From an uncultured Erysipelotrichaceae bacterium (lineage in GTDB: Bacteria > Bacillota_I > Bacilli_A > Erysipelotrichales > Erysipelotrichaceae): a DNA stretch of 16,582 nt. Positions 1-7,228 of the stretch are shown here, piece after piece. A program made the position numbers and the translations under genes. The DNA lies in NCBI GenBank assembly GCA_944326175.1, contig CALVCY010000043.1, forward strand, positions 1 through 16,582, in the 5' to 3' direction. The notes under the pieces are model-generated. The model was not told where the DNA came from, did not search any database, and worked only from the letters and a program-made list of their open reading frames with translations. Every line of letters begins with the position of its first letter. The stretch's first letter is position 1.

Positions 1-1626
1 TTGAAATTGATCGTGGACCGTGAAAAAGAAATCCAGGCTTTCGTTCCGGAAGAATATTGGGATATCAAGGCACAGTTTTTTAAAGATGGAATCGATTTTG
101 AAGCGGAATTATCGACTCACGAAGAAAATAAAATCGAATTGAAGTGTCAAGCAGATTGTGATGCGGTATTAAACGCATTAACAGAGAATTTCGAAGTCGT
201 ATCCGTTGACGTGAGCGAACGCAGACGAGCACCTCGATTGGCGTATATCACTTCGACATTGCAACAAGATGCGGCTAACAAACTGCGCTTTTCTGCCAAA
301 CGCACGATGTCGATCGCCCAACGGCTTTATGAAGGCGTTGATTTAGGTGGGAATGTGATGGGCTTGATTACTTACATGCGTACGGATTCCAGTCGATTGG
401 CACCGGAATTCGTGGGCAGCGCAAACCAGTACATCGAAAGCACCTATGGCAAACAGTATTTGGGGACATACCATGCTCGAAAAGACAAAAATGCGCAGGA
501 CGCACATGAAGCGATCCGTCCCACTAGTGTTGCCAATACGCCGGAAAAAGTCAAACCGTATCTGCAAAGTGATGAATATAAACTTTATCAGCTGATTTAT
601 ATCCGTACCATTGCCAGTTTGATGGCTCCGGCTGTTTATGATACCGTTTCGGTAATCCTTAACAACAATGGCTATGGTTTTACCACCGGTGGTTATCGAC
701 TGAAGTTTGATGGTTATCTCAAATTGGCCGGTGAGATCGAAACAGTTAATGACAAATTATTGCCGATACTTACACAAAATGAGCGCATCAGTGCACAAAC
801 GATCATCCCGACGCAGCACTTTACCGAACCGCCGTTACGATACTCGGAGGCTCGTTTGATCAAGAAATTGGAAGAGGAAGGGATCGGTCGCCCCAGTACG
901 TACGCCACGATCATCGATACGATCCAGCAACGCGGTTATGTGGAACTCAAACCGGCAAGCGAAGGGAGTAAAACAAAGGTGTTTTTCCCGAGTGAGCAAG
1001 GAATGATCACCACAGAAGCATTGGATGCTTATTTTAATCAGATCATCAATGTGAAATATACGGCGAATATGGAAAACGAGTTGGACGAAATCGCAGAAGG
1101 CAAGCTGGACAATGTCGCAGCGTTGCATCGCTTTTATGATGAATTCGAGCCATTGGTGGAAAACGCGTACAAGACCATGGAGAAAAAGCAACCGGAAAAG
1201 GTTGGTCGACTCTGCCCAGACTGTGGTGGCGAGTTGGTTTATCGACTCGGGCGCTATGGTAAATTCATTTCCTGTTCGAACTATCCGCAATGCACCTATG
1301 TGGAACGAATTCAGGATCCGAATGCATATGTTCCGACCCCAACCGGTAAATATTGTCCTAAGTGTGGTGGCGAGTTGCTCCGTCGTAAAAGTCGCTATGG
1401 TACGTTCTTTTTAGGGTGTTCGAATTATCCGAAATGTCATTATATGGAAACTGAAGACGGCGAAGAGATCGTAGCGAAATCGCGTCGCGGGAAAACAGCG
1501 TCAAAAGATGAAGCGGCGACTTCGGCAAGTCTATCCGGTACAAAAAAGTCGACGGCCAGAAAATCAACAACCCGTAAAGCCGCTGCCAAGAAAACTACAA
1601 GAACCAGTAAATCTACAGGAAAGTAA
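1..1626 (+). CDS. topA: DNA topoisomerase I, 3' part (5' end outside window)
   Basis: Type IA topoisomerase, which relaxes negative supercoils by cutting one DNA strand through a 5'-phosphotyrosine. The window opens in frame inside the gene. The TTG at position 1 is an internal leucine codon, because the family has about 150 more N-terminal residues carrying the Toprim domain. Numbering from position 1, the catalytic tyrosine is Y125 in GLITYMRTDS, and the conserved EEEGIGRPSTYA motif lies near residues 291-302. Two C4 zinc ribbons follow, with cysteines at 405, 408, 425, 431 and at 452, 455, 473, 479. The last 50 or so residues are a Lys/Arg/Ser/Thr/Ala-rich tail, probably a non-specific DNA-binding extension. 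B. subtilis TopA has, as I recall, three zinc ribbons, so this protein appears to have a basic tail in place of one. trmFO follows after 108 nt, as in other Bacillota. Confidence 0.97.
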   Translation: MKLIVDREKEIQAFVPEEYWDIKAQFFKDGIDFEAELSTHEENKIELKCQADCDAVLNALTENFEVVSVDVSERRRAPRLAYITSTLQQDAANKLRFSAKRTMSIAQRLYEGVDLGGNVMGLITYMRTDSSRLAPEFVGSANQYIESTYGKQYLGTYHARKDKNAQDAHEAIRPTSVANTPEKVKPYLQSDEYKLYQLIYIRTIASLMAPAVYDTVSVILNNNGYGFTTGGYRLKFDGYLKLAGEIETVNDKLLPILTQNERISAQTIIPTQHFTEPPLRYSEARLIKKLEEEGIGRPSTYATIIDTIQQRGYVELKPASEGSKTKVFFPSEQGMITTEALDAYFNQIINVKYTANMENELDEIAEGKLDNVAALHRFYDEFEPLVENAYKTMEKKQPEKVGRLCPDCGGELVYRLGRYGKFISCSNYPQCTYVERIQDPNAYVPTPTGKYCPKCGGELLRRKSRYGTFFLGCSNYPKCHYMETEDGEEIVAKSRRGKTASKDEAATSASLSGTKKSTARKSTTRKAAAKKTTRTSKSTGK

Positions 1627-1734
1627 AAGACATCCTCAACGGGAATGCGTAAATCGATATGTGTTTGTATATCACACGACACTTAAAGTAGAGCACTGGT
1701 AATAACAGTGGATTTGTTCGAAAGGAGCACGCTA

Positions 1735-3030
1735 ATGGAAAAGGTAAGCGTCATCGGAGCCGGATTGGCCGGCTGTGAGGCAGCTTGGCAAATTGTTAAA
1801 CGCAATGTAGAAGTGGATCTTTATGAAATGAAGACCATCAAACGCAATGATATACAGCATCTAGATACGTTTGCTGAACTCGTGTGCTCCAATTCGTTGC
1901 GCTCTAATGTTTTGACCAATGCTGTCGGTTTGCTAAAGCAAGAATTGAGATCGATCGGATCGCTGATCATGGAAGCGGCGGATGCTAATGCAGTGCCAGC
2001 TGGGAGTGCTTTAGCGGTGGATCGAACCCGTTTTAGCCGATATATCACCGATAAGATCCGAAGTCATCCTTTGATCCATGTCATTGAAAAAGAAGTGGAA
2101 ACACTTCCGGAAGGGATTGTGGTCATTGCATGCGGTCCACTTGTCGAAGGGAAATTGGCCGAACAGTTGCAACAGTTGTGTGGTAATGATGCGTTTCATT
2201 TTTATGATGCGGTCGCTCCGATTGTCAGTTATGAATCCATCAATATGGATATTGCATACAAAAAAAGCCGCTATGACAAAGGAGATGCGGATTATATCAA
2301 CTGTCCGTTCAATCAAGAACAGTTTGACGCATTTTATCAGGCTGTGATGGATGCTCCGAAAGTTGAAGGACATGAATCCATCGATCAGATGATTTTCTTT
2401 GATGGATGCATGCCATTTGAAGAAATGGCACGTCGCGGCGTCAAGACATTATTGTTTGGACCAATGAAACCAGTTGGTTTGCGTGATCCACGTACGGGGC
2501 ATCGTCCTTATGCGGTAGTTCAGTTGCGTCAGGATGATGCAGTTGGTAGTTTATATAATATCGTTGGGTTTCAAACGCGCCTGACTTGGGGCGCTCAAAA
2601 GCAGATCATTCAGATGATTCCGGGATTGGAAAATGCTCAAATCATGCGTTATGGTGTGATGCATCGCAACACTTATATCAATTCGGCTACTTTGCTTGAT
2701 CCGACGTATGCATTAAAATCCCATCCCAATTGGTTCATCGCCGGTCAGATCAGTGGAGTGGAGGGTTATGTGGAAAGCTGTGCTTCCGGTGCATTGGCCG
2801 GGATCAATGCTTCTTTGGTTGCTCGAAATATGGAGCCAGTGGTTTTACCACCGTCGACCATGATGGGAGCCATGGCCCATTACATCACACATGCCAACCC
2901 ACAATATTTTCAACCGATGAATGCCAATTTTGGCTTGTTGGAAATGGATCTGACCATTGAAAAAAATCAACGAAAAGCAGCTGCAGTGGACAAAGCGTTG
3001 ACACAAATCACGCTTTTGAATTCCAAATAG
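1735..3030 (+). CDS. trmFO: Methylenetetrahydrofolate--tRNA-(uracil-5-)-methyltransferase TrmFO
   Basis: FAD- and folate-dependent enzyme that makes 5-methyluridine at position 54 (T54) of the tRNA T-loop, using methylenetetrahydrofolate as carbon donor. The 431-residue product has the N-terminal dinucleotide-binding motif VIGAGLAGCEAAW (residues 6-18). C51 in ELVCSNSLRSN and C225 in FFDGCMPFEEMA match the two catalytic cysteines of the B. subtilis enzyme. Blocks such as MKPVGL, YAVVQLRQDD, GVEGYVES and FQPMNANFGLL are also intact. The reading frame stays open 27 nt upstream to 1708. I chose the ATG at 1735 because AAAGGAG lies at 1721-1727 with 7-nt spacing and because family members begin right before this motif. 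It follows topA and is closed by the terminator at 3073-3104. The xerC, hslVU and codY genes that often follow it are absent. Confidence 0.97.
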   Translation: MEKVSVIGAGLAGCEAAWQIVKRNVEVDLYEMKTIKRNDIQHLDTFAELVCSNSLRSNVLTNAVGLLKQELRSIGSLIMEAADANAVPAGSALAVDRTRFSRYITDKIRSHPLIHVIEKEVETLPEGIVVIACGPLVEGKLAEQLQQLCGNDAFHFYDAVAPIVSYESINMDIAYKKSRYDKGDADYINCPFNQEQFDAFYQAVMDAPKVEGHESIDQMIFFDGCMPFEEMARRGVKTLLFGPMKPVGLRDPRTGHRPYAVVQLRQDDAVGSLYNIVGFQTRLTWGAQKQIIQMIPGLENAQIMRYGVMHRNTYINSATLLDPTYALKSHPNWFIAGQISGVEGYVESCASGALAGINASLVARNMEPVVLPPSTMMGAMAHYITHANPQYFQPMNANFGLLEMDLTIEKNQRKAAAVDKALTQITLLNSK

Positions 3031-3072
3031 AACGGCAATGGGGATAAAACCACGCACGAATGCAGGTGAATT

Positions 3073-3104
3073 GCAAGAAAATAGTTTTATTTTCTTGCTT
3101 TTTT
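3073..3104 (+). terminator. Intrinsic terminator after trmFO
   Basis: Perfect 10-bp inverted repeat, GCAAGAAAAT at 3073-3082 and ATTTTCTTGC at 3089-3098, with a 6-nt loop and a run of six T at 3099-3104. It separates topA-trmFO from rpsB. The rpsB -10 element begins only 3 nt after the T-run, so the terminator and promoter overlap. Confidence 0.9.
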
Positions 3105-3112
3105 GTTACAAT
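3104..3112 (+). promoter_or_regulatory. Extended -10 promoter for rpsB-tsf
   Basis: TGTTACAAT fits the extended -10 pattern TGnTATAAT with one mismatch. A 17-bp spacer would put the -35 hexamer at 3084-3089 (GTTTTA), which is a poor match and lies inside the trmFO terminator. Transcription would start near 3119. Two other promoters in the window share the same TGnTAtAAT form with a weak -35. Confidence 0.65.
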
Positions 3113-3118
3113 AATTTG

Positions 3119-3236
3119 GCACTGTGCAAGCAGTGAAATACACACATCAGGAATTCCTTGATCCGTGCATCATGCATGACATGGTGTTATCAAGGTCTGA
3201 ACTGGTGGAGGAACAACGGAAAGGAAGGAAAATTAA
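3119..3236 (+). promoter_or_regulatory. Structured 5' leader of rpsB
   Basis: The stretch between the predicted start site and the rpsB ATG is unusually long for this window. It starts with a small hairpin, CACTG 3120-3124 with CAGTG 3131-3135, almost at the 5' end. A 7-bp stem follows, CCTTGAT 3156-3162 with ATCAAGG 3189-3195, enclosing 26 nt. The ribosome binding site AAGGAAGG is at 3221-3228, with an upstream second purine block GGAGGA at 3207-3212. Ribosomal protein leaders of this type often mediate autogenous control. I do not recognise it as a catalogued leader family, so any regulatory role is inference. Confidence 0.4.
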
Positions 3237-4202
3237 ATGTCAGTTGTTACCATGCGTCAGCTTCTGGAAGCCGGATGCCATTACGGTCATCAGACCCGCA
3301 AATGGAATCCTTCCATGAAGAATTACATCTACACTGCAAAAAATGGCGTTCATATCATTGATCTGGCCAAGACAATGGAATGCTTGGATGCAGCTTATGC
3401 CAAAATGAAGGAAATCACCGAAGCCGGTGGTAAGGTATTGTTTGTCGGTACCAAAAAACAAGCCCAACAGGCCATCACCGATGAAGCATTGCGTAGCGGC
3501 AGTTTCTACGTCAACCAGCGTTGGTTGGGCGGAACGTTGACCAACTTCCGCACTATCCAGAAAAGTGTGAAGCGTTTGCTGGAAATCGAAGCCATGCAGA
3601 CCAGTGGTCAGATCAACCTGTATACTAAAAAAGAAATCGCTGGTTATCTGAAGGAACAGCAACGTTTGGAAAACTTCTTAGGTGGTATCAAGGAAATGAA
3701 ACGTTTGCCGGATGCATTGTTCATTGTCGACCCGACCGAAGAACACAATGCGGTTGCTGAAGCACGCAAACTGCACATCCCGGTATTTGCTTTGATCGAT
3801 ACCAATGCCAATCCGGATTGGGTTGATTATCCGATCCCATGCAACGATGATGCCGTACGTTCCATCAAATTGATGGCTGCCGTGATGGCTGATGCCGTTG
3901 TCGAAGGCAAGGGTGGTCTACCGTTAACGGCCAATCAACCAAGTGAACAGGAAGACATCACCATGGCAGATGTACTGGTCAGTGTGGATCAGGTTGCCAA
4001 GGAAATGGAACGCCGCAGAAGAGAAAAGATCGAAGAACGTCGCAATCGTGAGAACCGTCGTAACTTCAATGGTGAACGTCGTGTGATCAAAAAAGACGAC
4101 GGTACTGAAACCAAGGTAGACGGTGAAGGCCGTGTCCGCGTACGCAAGCAAGTCAACACGGAAGCCGCTAGCACCGCTGCCCCTGCTAAAGAAGGAGAAT
4201 AG
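3237..4202 (+). CDS. rpsB: 30S ribosomal protein S2 with C-terminal extension
   Basis: Small-subunit ribosomal protein S2, 321 residues. The S2 core is complete: [20 protein letters not shown] near the N terminus, [47 protein letters not shown], and [14 protein letters not shown] before the end of the core around residue 227. Family members usually have about 230-260 residues. Here some 75-90 extra residues follow. The part from about 255 to 300 is very rich in Arg and Glu ([20 protein letters not shown]) and probably helical; the tail ends in Ala/Thr and acidic residues. The start is fixed by AAGGAAGG at 3221-3228, 8 nt upstream of the ATG. tsf starts 2 nt after the stop, with its ribosome binding site inside the last rpsB codons, so the two are co-transcribed and probably translationally coupled. 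Confidence 0.97.
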   Translation: MSVVTMRQLLEAGCHYGHQTRKWNPSMKNYIYTAKNGVHIIDLAKTMECLDAAYAKMKEITEAGGKVLFVGTKKQAQQAITDEALRSGSFYVNQRWLGGTLTNFRTIQKSVKRLLEIEAMQTSGQINLYTKKEIAGYLKEQQRLENFLGGIKEMKRLPDALFIVDPTEEHNAVAEARKLHIPVFALIDTNANPDWVDYPIPCNDDAVRSIKLMAAVMADAVVEGKGGLPLTANQPSEQEDITMADVLVSVDQVAKEMERRRREKIEERRNRENRRNFNGERRVIKKDDGTETKVDGEGRVRVRKQVNTEAASTAAPAKEGE

Positions 4203-4204
4203 TT

Positions 4205-5092
4205 ATGCAAGTTACTGCTGCATTAGTCAAGGAATTGCGTGAAAAGACCGGCGCCGGTATGATGGATTGCAAAAAGGCACTGGTCGAAGTTGAAGGCGAT
4301 ATGGCCAAGGCCATTGACTGGCTGCGTGAAAAAGGGATTGCCAAGGCTGCTAAGAAAAGCGGACGTGTGGCTGCTGAAGGTCTGACCCGTGTTGTTTCCA
4401 ATGGAAACAAGGCAGTCGTTGTCGAAATGAACAGCGAAACGGACTTTGTTGCCAAAAATGAAACATTCTTGAAGTTGATCGATGATGTGGCCAATGCTCT
4501 GTTACAGGGCGATGCAACCGATCTGGATAGTGCCAATGCGTTGCCGTTAAACGGCAAAACCGTTGCCGATTGTGTGATCGATGCCACTGCCACCATCGGT
4601 GAAAAAATCACATTGCGTCGTTTTGCTACCCTTGAAAAGGGCGACAACGATATCTTCGGATGTTATTTGCATATGGGGGGCAAAATTGCCGTTGCCTGTG
4701 TGTTGAAAGATTGCAGTGATGCAGTATTGGCAAAAGACATTGCCATGCAGATCGCTTCTATGAATCCGTCCTACGTTTCTAGAAACGATATGCCAGCGGA
4801 TGTGATTGCCCACGAAACTGAAGTTCAACAGGAAATCCTGAAAAACGACGAAAAATTGGCCAATAAGCCGGAAAAGGTGCTCAAGGGCATCATCGAAGGC
4901 CGCGTGTCCAAGTCTTTGCAGGATATGTGCTTGGTCGATCAGGAATATTTCAAGGATACCAATATGAAGGTTTCCACCGTTTTGAAAAACGGTAACACCA
5001 GCTGTGGCGGGTTTGTCCGTTATGCAGTCGGTGAAGGCATTGAAAAACGTGAAGAAAACTTCGCCGAAGAAGTGATGAGTCAGATCCACTAA
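4205..5092 (+). CDS. tsf: Translation elongation factor Ts
   Basis: Guanine nucleotide exchange factor that regenerates EF-Tu-GTP from EF-Tu-GDP. The 295-residue length is normal for the family. The N-terminal UBA-like domain shows LVKELREKTGAGMMDCKKAL (residues 8-27) and the exchange-active TDFVAKNE motif is present (NSETDFVAKNE). Two dimerisation subdomains follow, containing VACVLK and DIAMQIA blocks. The ATG lies 2 nt after the rpsB stop, and its ribosome binding site GAAGGAGA (4191-4198) is within rpsB. It is the last gene of the rpsB-tsf unit, closed by the terminator at 5118-5151. Confidence 0.98.
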   Translation: MQVTAALVKELREKTGAGMMDCKKALVEVEGDMAKAIDWLREKGIAKAAKKSGRVAAEGLTRVVSNGNKAVVVEMNSETDFVAKNETFLKLIDDVANALLQGDATDLDSANALPLNGKTVADCVIDATATIGEKITLRRFATLEKGDNDIFGCYLHMGGKIAVACVLKDCSDAVLAKDIAMQIASMNPSYVSRNDMPADVIAHETEVQQEILKNDEKLANKPEKVLKGIIEGRVSKSLQDMCLVDQEYFKDTNMKVSTVLKNGNTSCGGFVRYAVGEGIEKREENFAEEVMSQIH

Positions 5093-5117
5093 TCATTTCC
5101 CATACAATTTCCATATT

Positions 5118-5151
5118 GCACCCATGTCGCTTTGAACATGGGTGCTTTTTT
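5118..5151 (+). terminator. Intrinsic terminator after tsf
   Basis: Perfect 10-bp inverted repeat, GCACCCATGT at 5118-5127 and ACATGGGTGC at 5136-5145, with an 8-nt loop followed by TTTTTT at 5146-5151. It begins 26 nt after the tsf stop and separates rpsB-tsf from the pyrH operon. Confidence 0.93.
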
Positions 5152-5194
5152 GCGTGAACCGACGTTAATCTTCTTCTAAGAGGTCACTGCTTTT

Positions 5195-5203
5195 TGTTAT
5201 AAT
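5195..5203 (+). promoter_or_regulatory. Extended -10 promoter for the pyrH operon
   Basis: TGTTATAAT is a perfect extended -10 element. The region 16-18 nt upstream (about 5174-5180, TTCTAAG) is a weak -35. Transcription would start near 5210, giving a leader of roughly 30 nt before the pyrH ATG. It lies after the tsf terminator, as expected for the head of a new operon. Confidence 0.8.
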
Positions 5204-5240
5204 GTCCCCTAGAGAAATAAAGGAGACGCCAAATTCAATC

Positions 5241-5954
5241 ATGTATAAACGCGTATTACTTAAATGTAGTGGTGAAGCATTGGCTGAAAAAGGCCAGGGA
5301 TTCAGTGCAACGATATTGGAAGAGTTAGCCTCTCAGGTCAAAGAAATCGTTGATAGCGGCGTACAATTGGCAATCGTATGTGGCGGCGGGAATTTCATCC
5401 GCGGCAAAACCGCACAGGAGATCGGAGTCGAACGCACGACTGCTGATTATATGGGAATGCTAGGGACGGTCATCAACGCTTTGGCCATTCAAGGAGCTTT
5501 GGAAAAACAAGGCGTGGAGACCCGTGTGCAGACAGCAATCGATATGAAACAGATCGCAGAACCGTTCATTCTGCGCCGTGCGATCCGTCATTTGGAAAAA
5601 GGGCGAGTCGTGATTTTCGGTGCAGGGACCGGCAGTCCGTTTTTTTCCACCGATACGACAGCAGCCTTAAGAGCCAGTGAGATCAAAGCCGATGTCATCT
5701 TGATGGCTAAAAACGGGACAGACGGGATCTATGACAGTGATCCAAATAAGAACCCGAACGCAAAACGCTATACGCACTTGACATACAAACAGGTTTTGGA
5801 ACAGGATCTGCAGGTCATGGATGCCACAGCAACCGCCATGTGCAATGACAACGATATCGATTTGATCGTATTCAATATGAACGAAAAGGGTAACATTCTG
5901 CGTGCCATCAACGAAGAGCCGATCGGCACCATTGTCAGAAAGAAGGAAAACTAA
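5241..5954 (+). CDS. pyrH: Uridylate kinase (UMP kinase)
   Basis: Phosphorylates UMP to UDP with ATP in pyrimidine nucleotide synthesis; a hexameric amino-acid-kinase-family enzyme in bacteria. The 237-residue length is typical. Visible blocks are the N-terminal [13 protein letters not shown], the glycine loop [28 protein letters not shown], the [21 protein letters not shown] segment that contacts nucleotide, and [12 protein letters not shown]. The frame is open back to an ATG at 5202, but that codon overlaps the promoter -10 and has no ribosome binding site. The ATG at 5241 matches the family start. Its only purine-rich site, AAAGGAG at 5219-5225, is 15 nt upstream, longer than the 5-9 nt seen for its neighbours. 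frr follows 1 nt after the stop. Confidence 0.96.
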   Translation: MYKRVLLKCSGEALAEKGQGFSATILEELASQVKEIVDSGVQLAIVCGGGNFIRGKTAQEIGVERTTADYMGMLGTVINALAIQGALEKQGVETRVQTAIDMKQIAEPFILRRAIRHLEKGRVVIFGAGTGSPFFSTDTTAALRASEIKADVILMAKNGTDGIYDSDPNKNPNAKRYTHLTYKQVLEQDLQVMDATATAMCNDNDIDLIVFNMNEKGNILRAINEEPIGTIVRKKEN

Positions 5955-5955
5955 G

Positions 5956-6501
5956 ATGAGTGATGTAATGACATTTGCCAAAGAAAAGATGGAAAAGACC
6001 ATCGTTCACGTCAATTCCAATTTTGCGACCGTCCGTACCGGTCGTGCGAATCCGAATCTTTTGGATCATGTGGACGTAGATTATTATGGTTCACCCACAC
6101 CGATCAAACAGATCGCTTCCATTTCGGTTTCTGAAGGACGTACGCTAGTGATCAAACCCTATGATCCGACATCTTTGAAGAATATCGAAAAAGCCATTCA
6201 AATGGCCGATTTGGGTATTGCTCCGACCAATGATGGTGCTGTGGTTCGGCTGACGATGCCAATTTTAACGGAGGAAACCCGCAAGCAGTTGTGTAAGGAA
6301 GTCGGCAAGATGGCCGAAGAAGGCAAGGTGCAGGTGCGCAATGTCCGTCGAGAAGCCAACGATATGATCAAAAAGGACAAAGAACTGACCGAAGATGATC
6401 AGAAAAGCATGTTGGAAGATATCCAGAAATTAACCGACGGTTATATCAAACAAATCGAGACTCTACAGAAAGAAAAGGAAAAGGATGTAATGACTGTATA
6501 G
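5956..6501 (+). CDS. frr: Ribosome recycling factor
   Basis: Splits post-termination 70S ribosomes together with EF-G. The 181-residue product has the normal family length (about 185) and the expected pattern: an N-terminal helix, FATVRTGRANPNLLDHVDVDYYGSPTPIKQIA, the IKPYDPTSLKNIEKAI segment, and a long C-terminal three-helix bundle with VQVRNVRREAND and KKDKELTEDDQK. The frame is open upstream into pyrH (to 5902). The ATG at 5956, 1 nt after the pyrH stop, is the start because AGAAGGAAA lies at 5941-5949 and RRF proteins begin just before the first helix. The last codons and the stop form one arm and the loop of a terminator-like hairpin (6487-6508). Confidence 0.97.
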   Translation: MSDVMTFAKEKMEKTIVHVNSNFATVRTGRANPNLLDHVDVDYYGSPTPIKQIASISVSEGRTLVIKPYDPTSLKNIEKAIQMADLGIAPTNDGAVVRLTMPILTEETRKQLCKEVGKMAEEGKVQVRNVRREANDMIKKDKELTEDDQKSMLEDIQKLTDGYIKQIETLQKEKEKDVMTV

Positions 6502-6518
6502 TCATTACTTCTTTTTTT
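6487..6518 (+). terminator. Terminator-like hairpin between frr and uppS
   Basis: A perfect 9-bp inverted repeat, GTAATGACT at 6487-6495 and AGTCATTAC at 6500-6508, has a 4-nt loop and is followed by TTC and seven T (6512-6518). It overlaps the frr stop codon. It looks like a real intrinsic terminator, yet uppS starts 3 nt after the T-run and I see no convincing promoter for uppS. It may therefore act as a partial terminator that lowers expression of uppS-cdsA-dxr-rseP relative to pyrH-frr. The ribosome terminating on frr would also cover the hairpin. Confidence 0.65.
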
Positions 6519-6520
6519 GT

Positions 6521-7228
6521 ATGTTTAAAAATCAGTTCAGGCATGTCGCCATCATCATGGACGGCAACGGCAGATGGGCAAAGAGTCACCATCATCGCCG
6601 CACCTTCGGTCATAAACGCGGTGTCGAAGTCGTCCGGGAGATTGCCATTCGTGCCAATGAATTGGGCATCGAGGTATTGACGCTTTATGCGTTTTCGACA
6701 GAAAACTGGAAGCGTCCACTTGAAGAAGTCAATTATTTGATGAAACTTCCGTTTTATTTCTTTGAAAAATATTTATCGGAATTGATGGAAAAAAACATTC
6801 GCATCCAGATGATCGGTGAAATGGATGGTATTCCGGAAGACACGGCGCGGGTGTTTAAAAAAGCCATCGAAAAAACAAGCGTCAATACCGGAATGATCCT
6901 ATGCTTTGCCATGAACTATGGCTCCCAGGCGGAAATCGTGCGCGGCGTCAATTTGGCAATTGAAGATGCCAAAGCAGGAAAGATCGACCATGTGGACACG
7001 ACCACATTCCAGAATTATCTGTATACCAAGGATTATCCACCATTGGATTGTATCATTCGTACCAGCGGAGAAATGCGCATTTCCAATTTCTTGTTGTATC
7101 AACTTGCTTATGCCGAATTGATGTTTATCGATGTGCCATGGCCAGAGTTTACTCCGGATGTGTTTGAAGCTTCCCTGGCTCAATTGAGCAAGCGGGATCG
7201 ACGCTATGGGGGAATCAAAAATGGTTAA
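6521..7228 (+). CDS. uppS: Isoprenyl transferase (undecaprenyl pyrophosphate synthase)
   Basis: cis-prenyltransferase that condenses isopentenyl pyrophosphate onto farnesyl pyrophosphate to make the C55 lipid carrier for peptidoglycan and other wall polymers. The 235-residue product carries HVAIIMDGNGRWAK with catalytic D14, the LTLYAFSTENWKRP block, the DCIIRTSGEMRISNFLLYQ motif and the C-terminal MFIDVPWPEF. The ATG at 6521 is the only ATG giving the usual short N-terminal lead. No Shine-Dalgarno sequence precedes it: the 20 nt upstream are pyrimidine-rich and form the T-run of the frr hairpin. An in-frame CTG at 6494, with AAAAGGA 8 nt upstream (6479-6485), is a possible alternative start that would add nine mostly aromatic residues. 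The gene end overlaps cdsA by 8 nt. Confidence 0.95.
   Translation: MFKNQFRHVAIIMDGNGRWAKSHHHRRTFGHKRGVEVVREIAIRANELGIEVLTLYAFSTENWKRPLEEVNYLMKLPFYFFEKYLSELMEKNIRIQMIGEMDGIPEDTARVFKKAIEKTSVNTGMILCFAMNYGSQAEIVRGVNLAIEDAKAGKIDHVDTTTFQNYLYTKDYPPLDCIIRTSGEMRISNFLLYQLAYAELMFIDVPWPEFTPDVFEASLAQLSKRDRRYGGIKNG

Noticed and set aside
1..3. TTG at position 1 as the topA start
   Set aside because: TopA proteins carry an N-terminal Toprim domain of about 150 residues before this point; the codon is an internal leucine and the gene is cut by the window edge.
1708..1734. Start of trmFO at 1708
   Set aside because: The frame is open, but AAAGGAG at 1721-1727 serves the ATG at 1735 and lies inside this extension.
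4547..5089. Long minus-strand open frame opposite tsf
   Set aside because: It is antisense to a fully conserved gene and shows no recognisable protein or ribosome site; the same holds for long minus frames opposite rpsB, galE and the glucosaminidase gene.
5202..5240. Start of pyrH at 5202
   Set aside because: The ATG overlaps the TATAAT of the promoter and would lie upstream of the transcription start.
5902..5955. Start of frr at 5902
   Set aside because: It is inside pyrH without a ribosome site; the ATG at 5956 fits family length and has AGAAGGAAA upstream.
7206..7220. Start of cdsA at 7206
   Set aside because: GGGGGA at 7208-7213 is positioned for the ATG at 7221 and would be inside the longer version.
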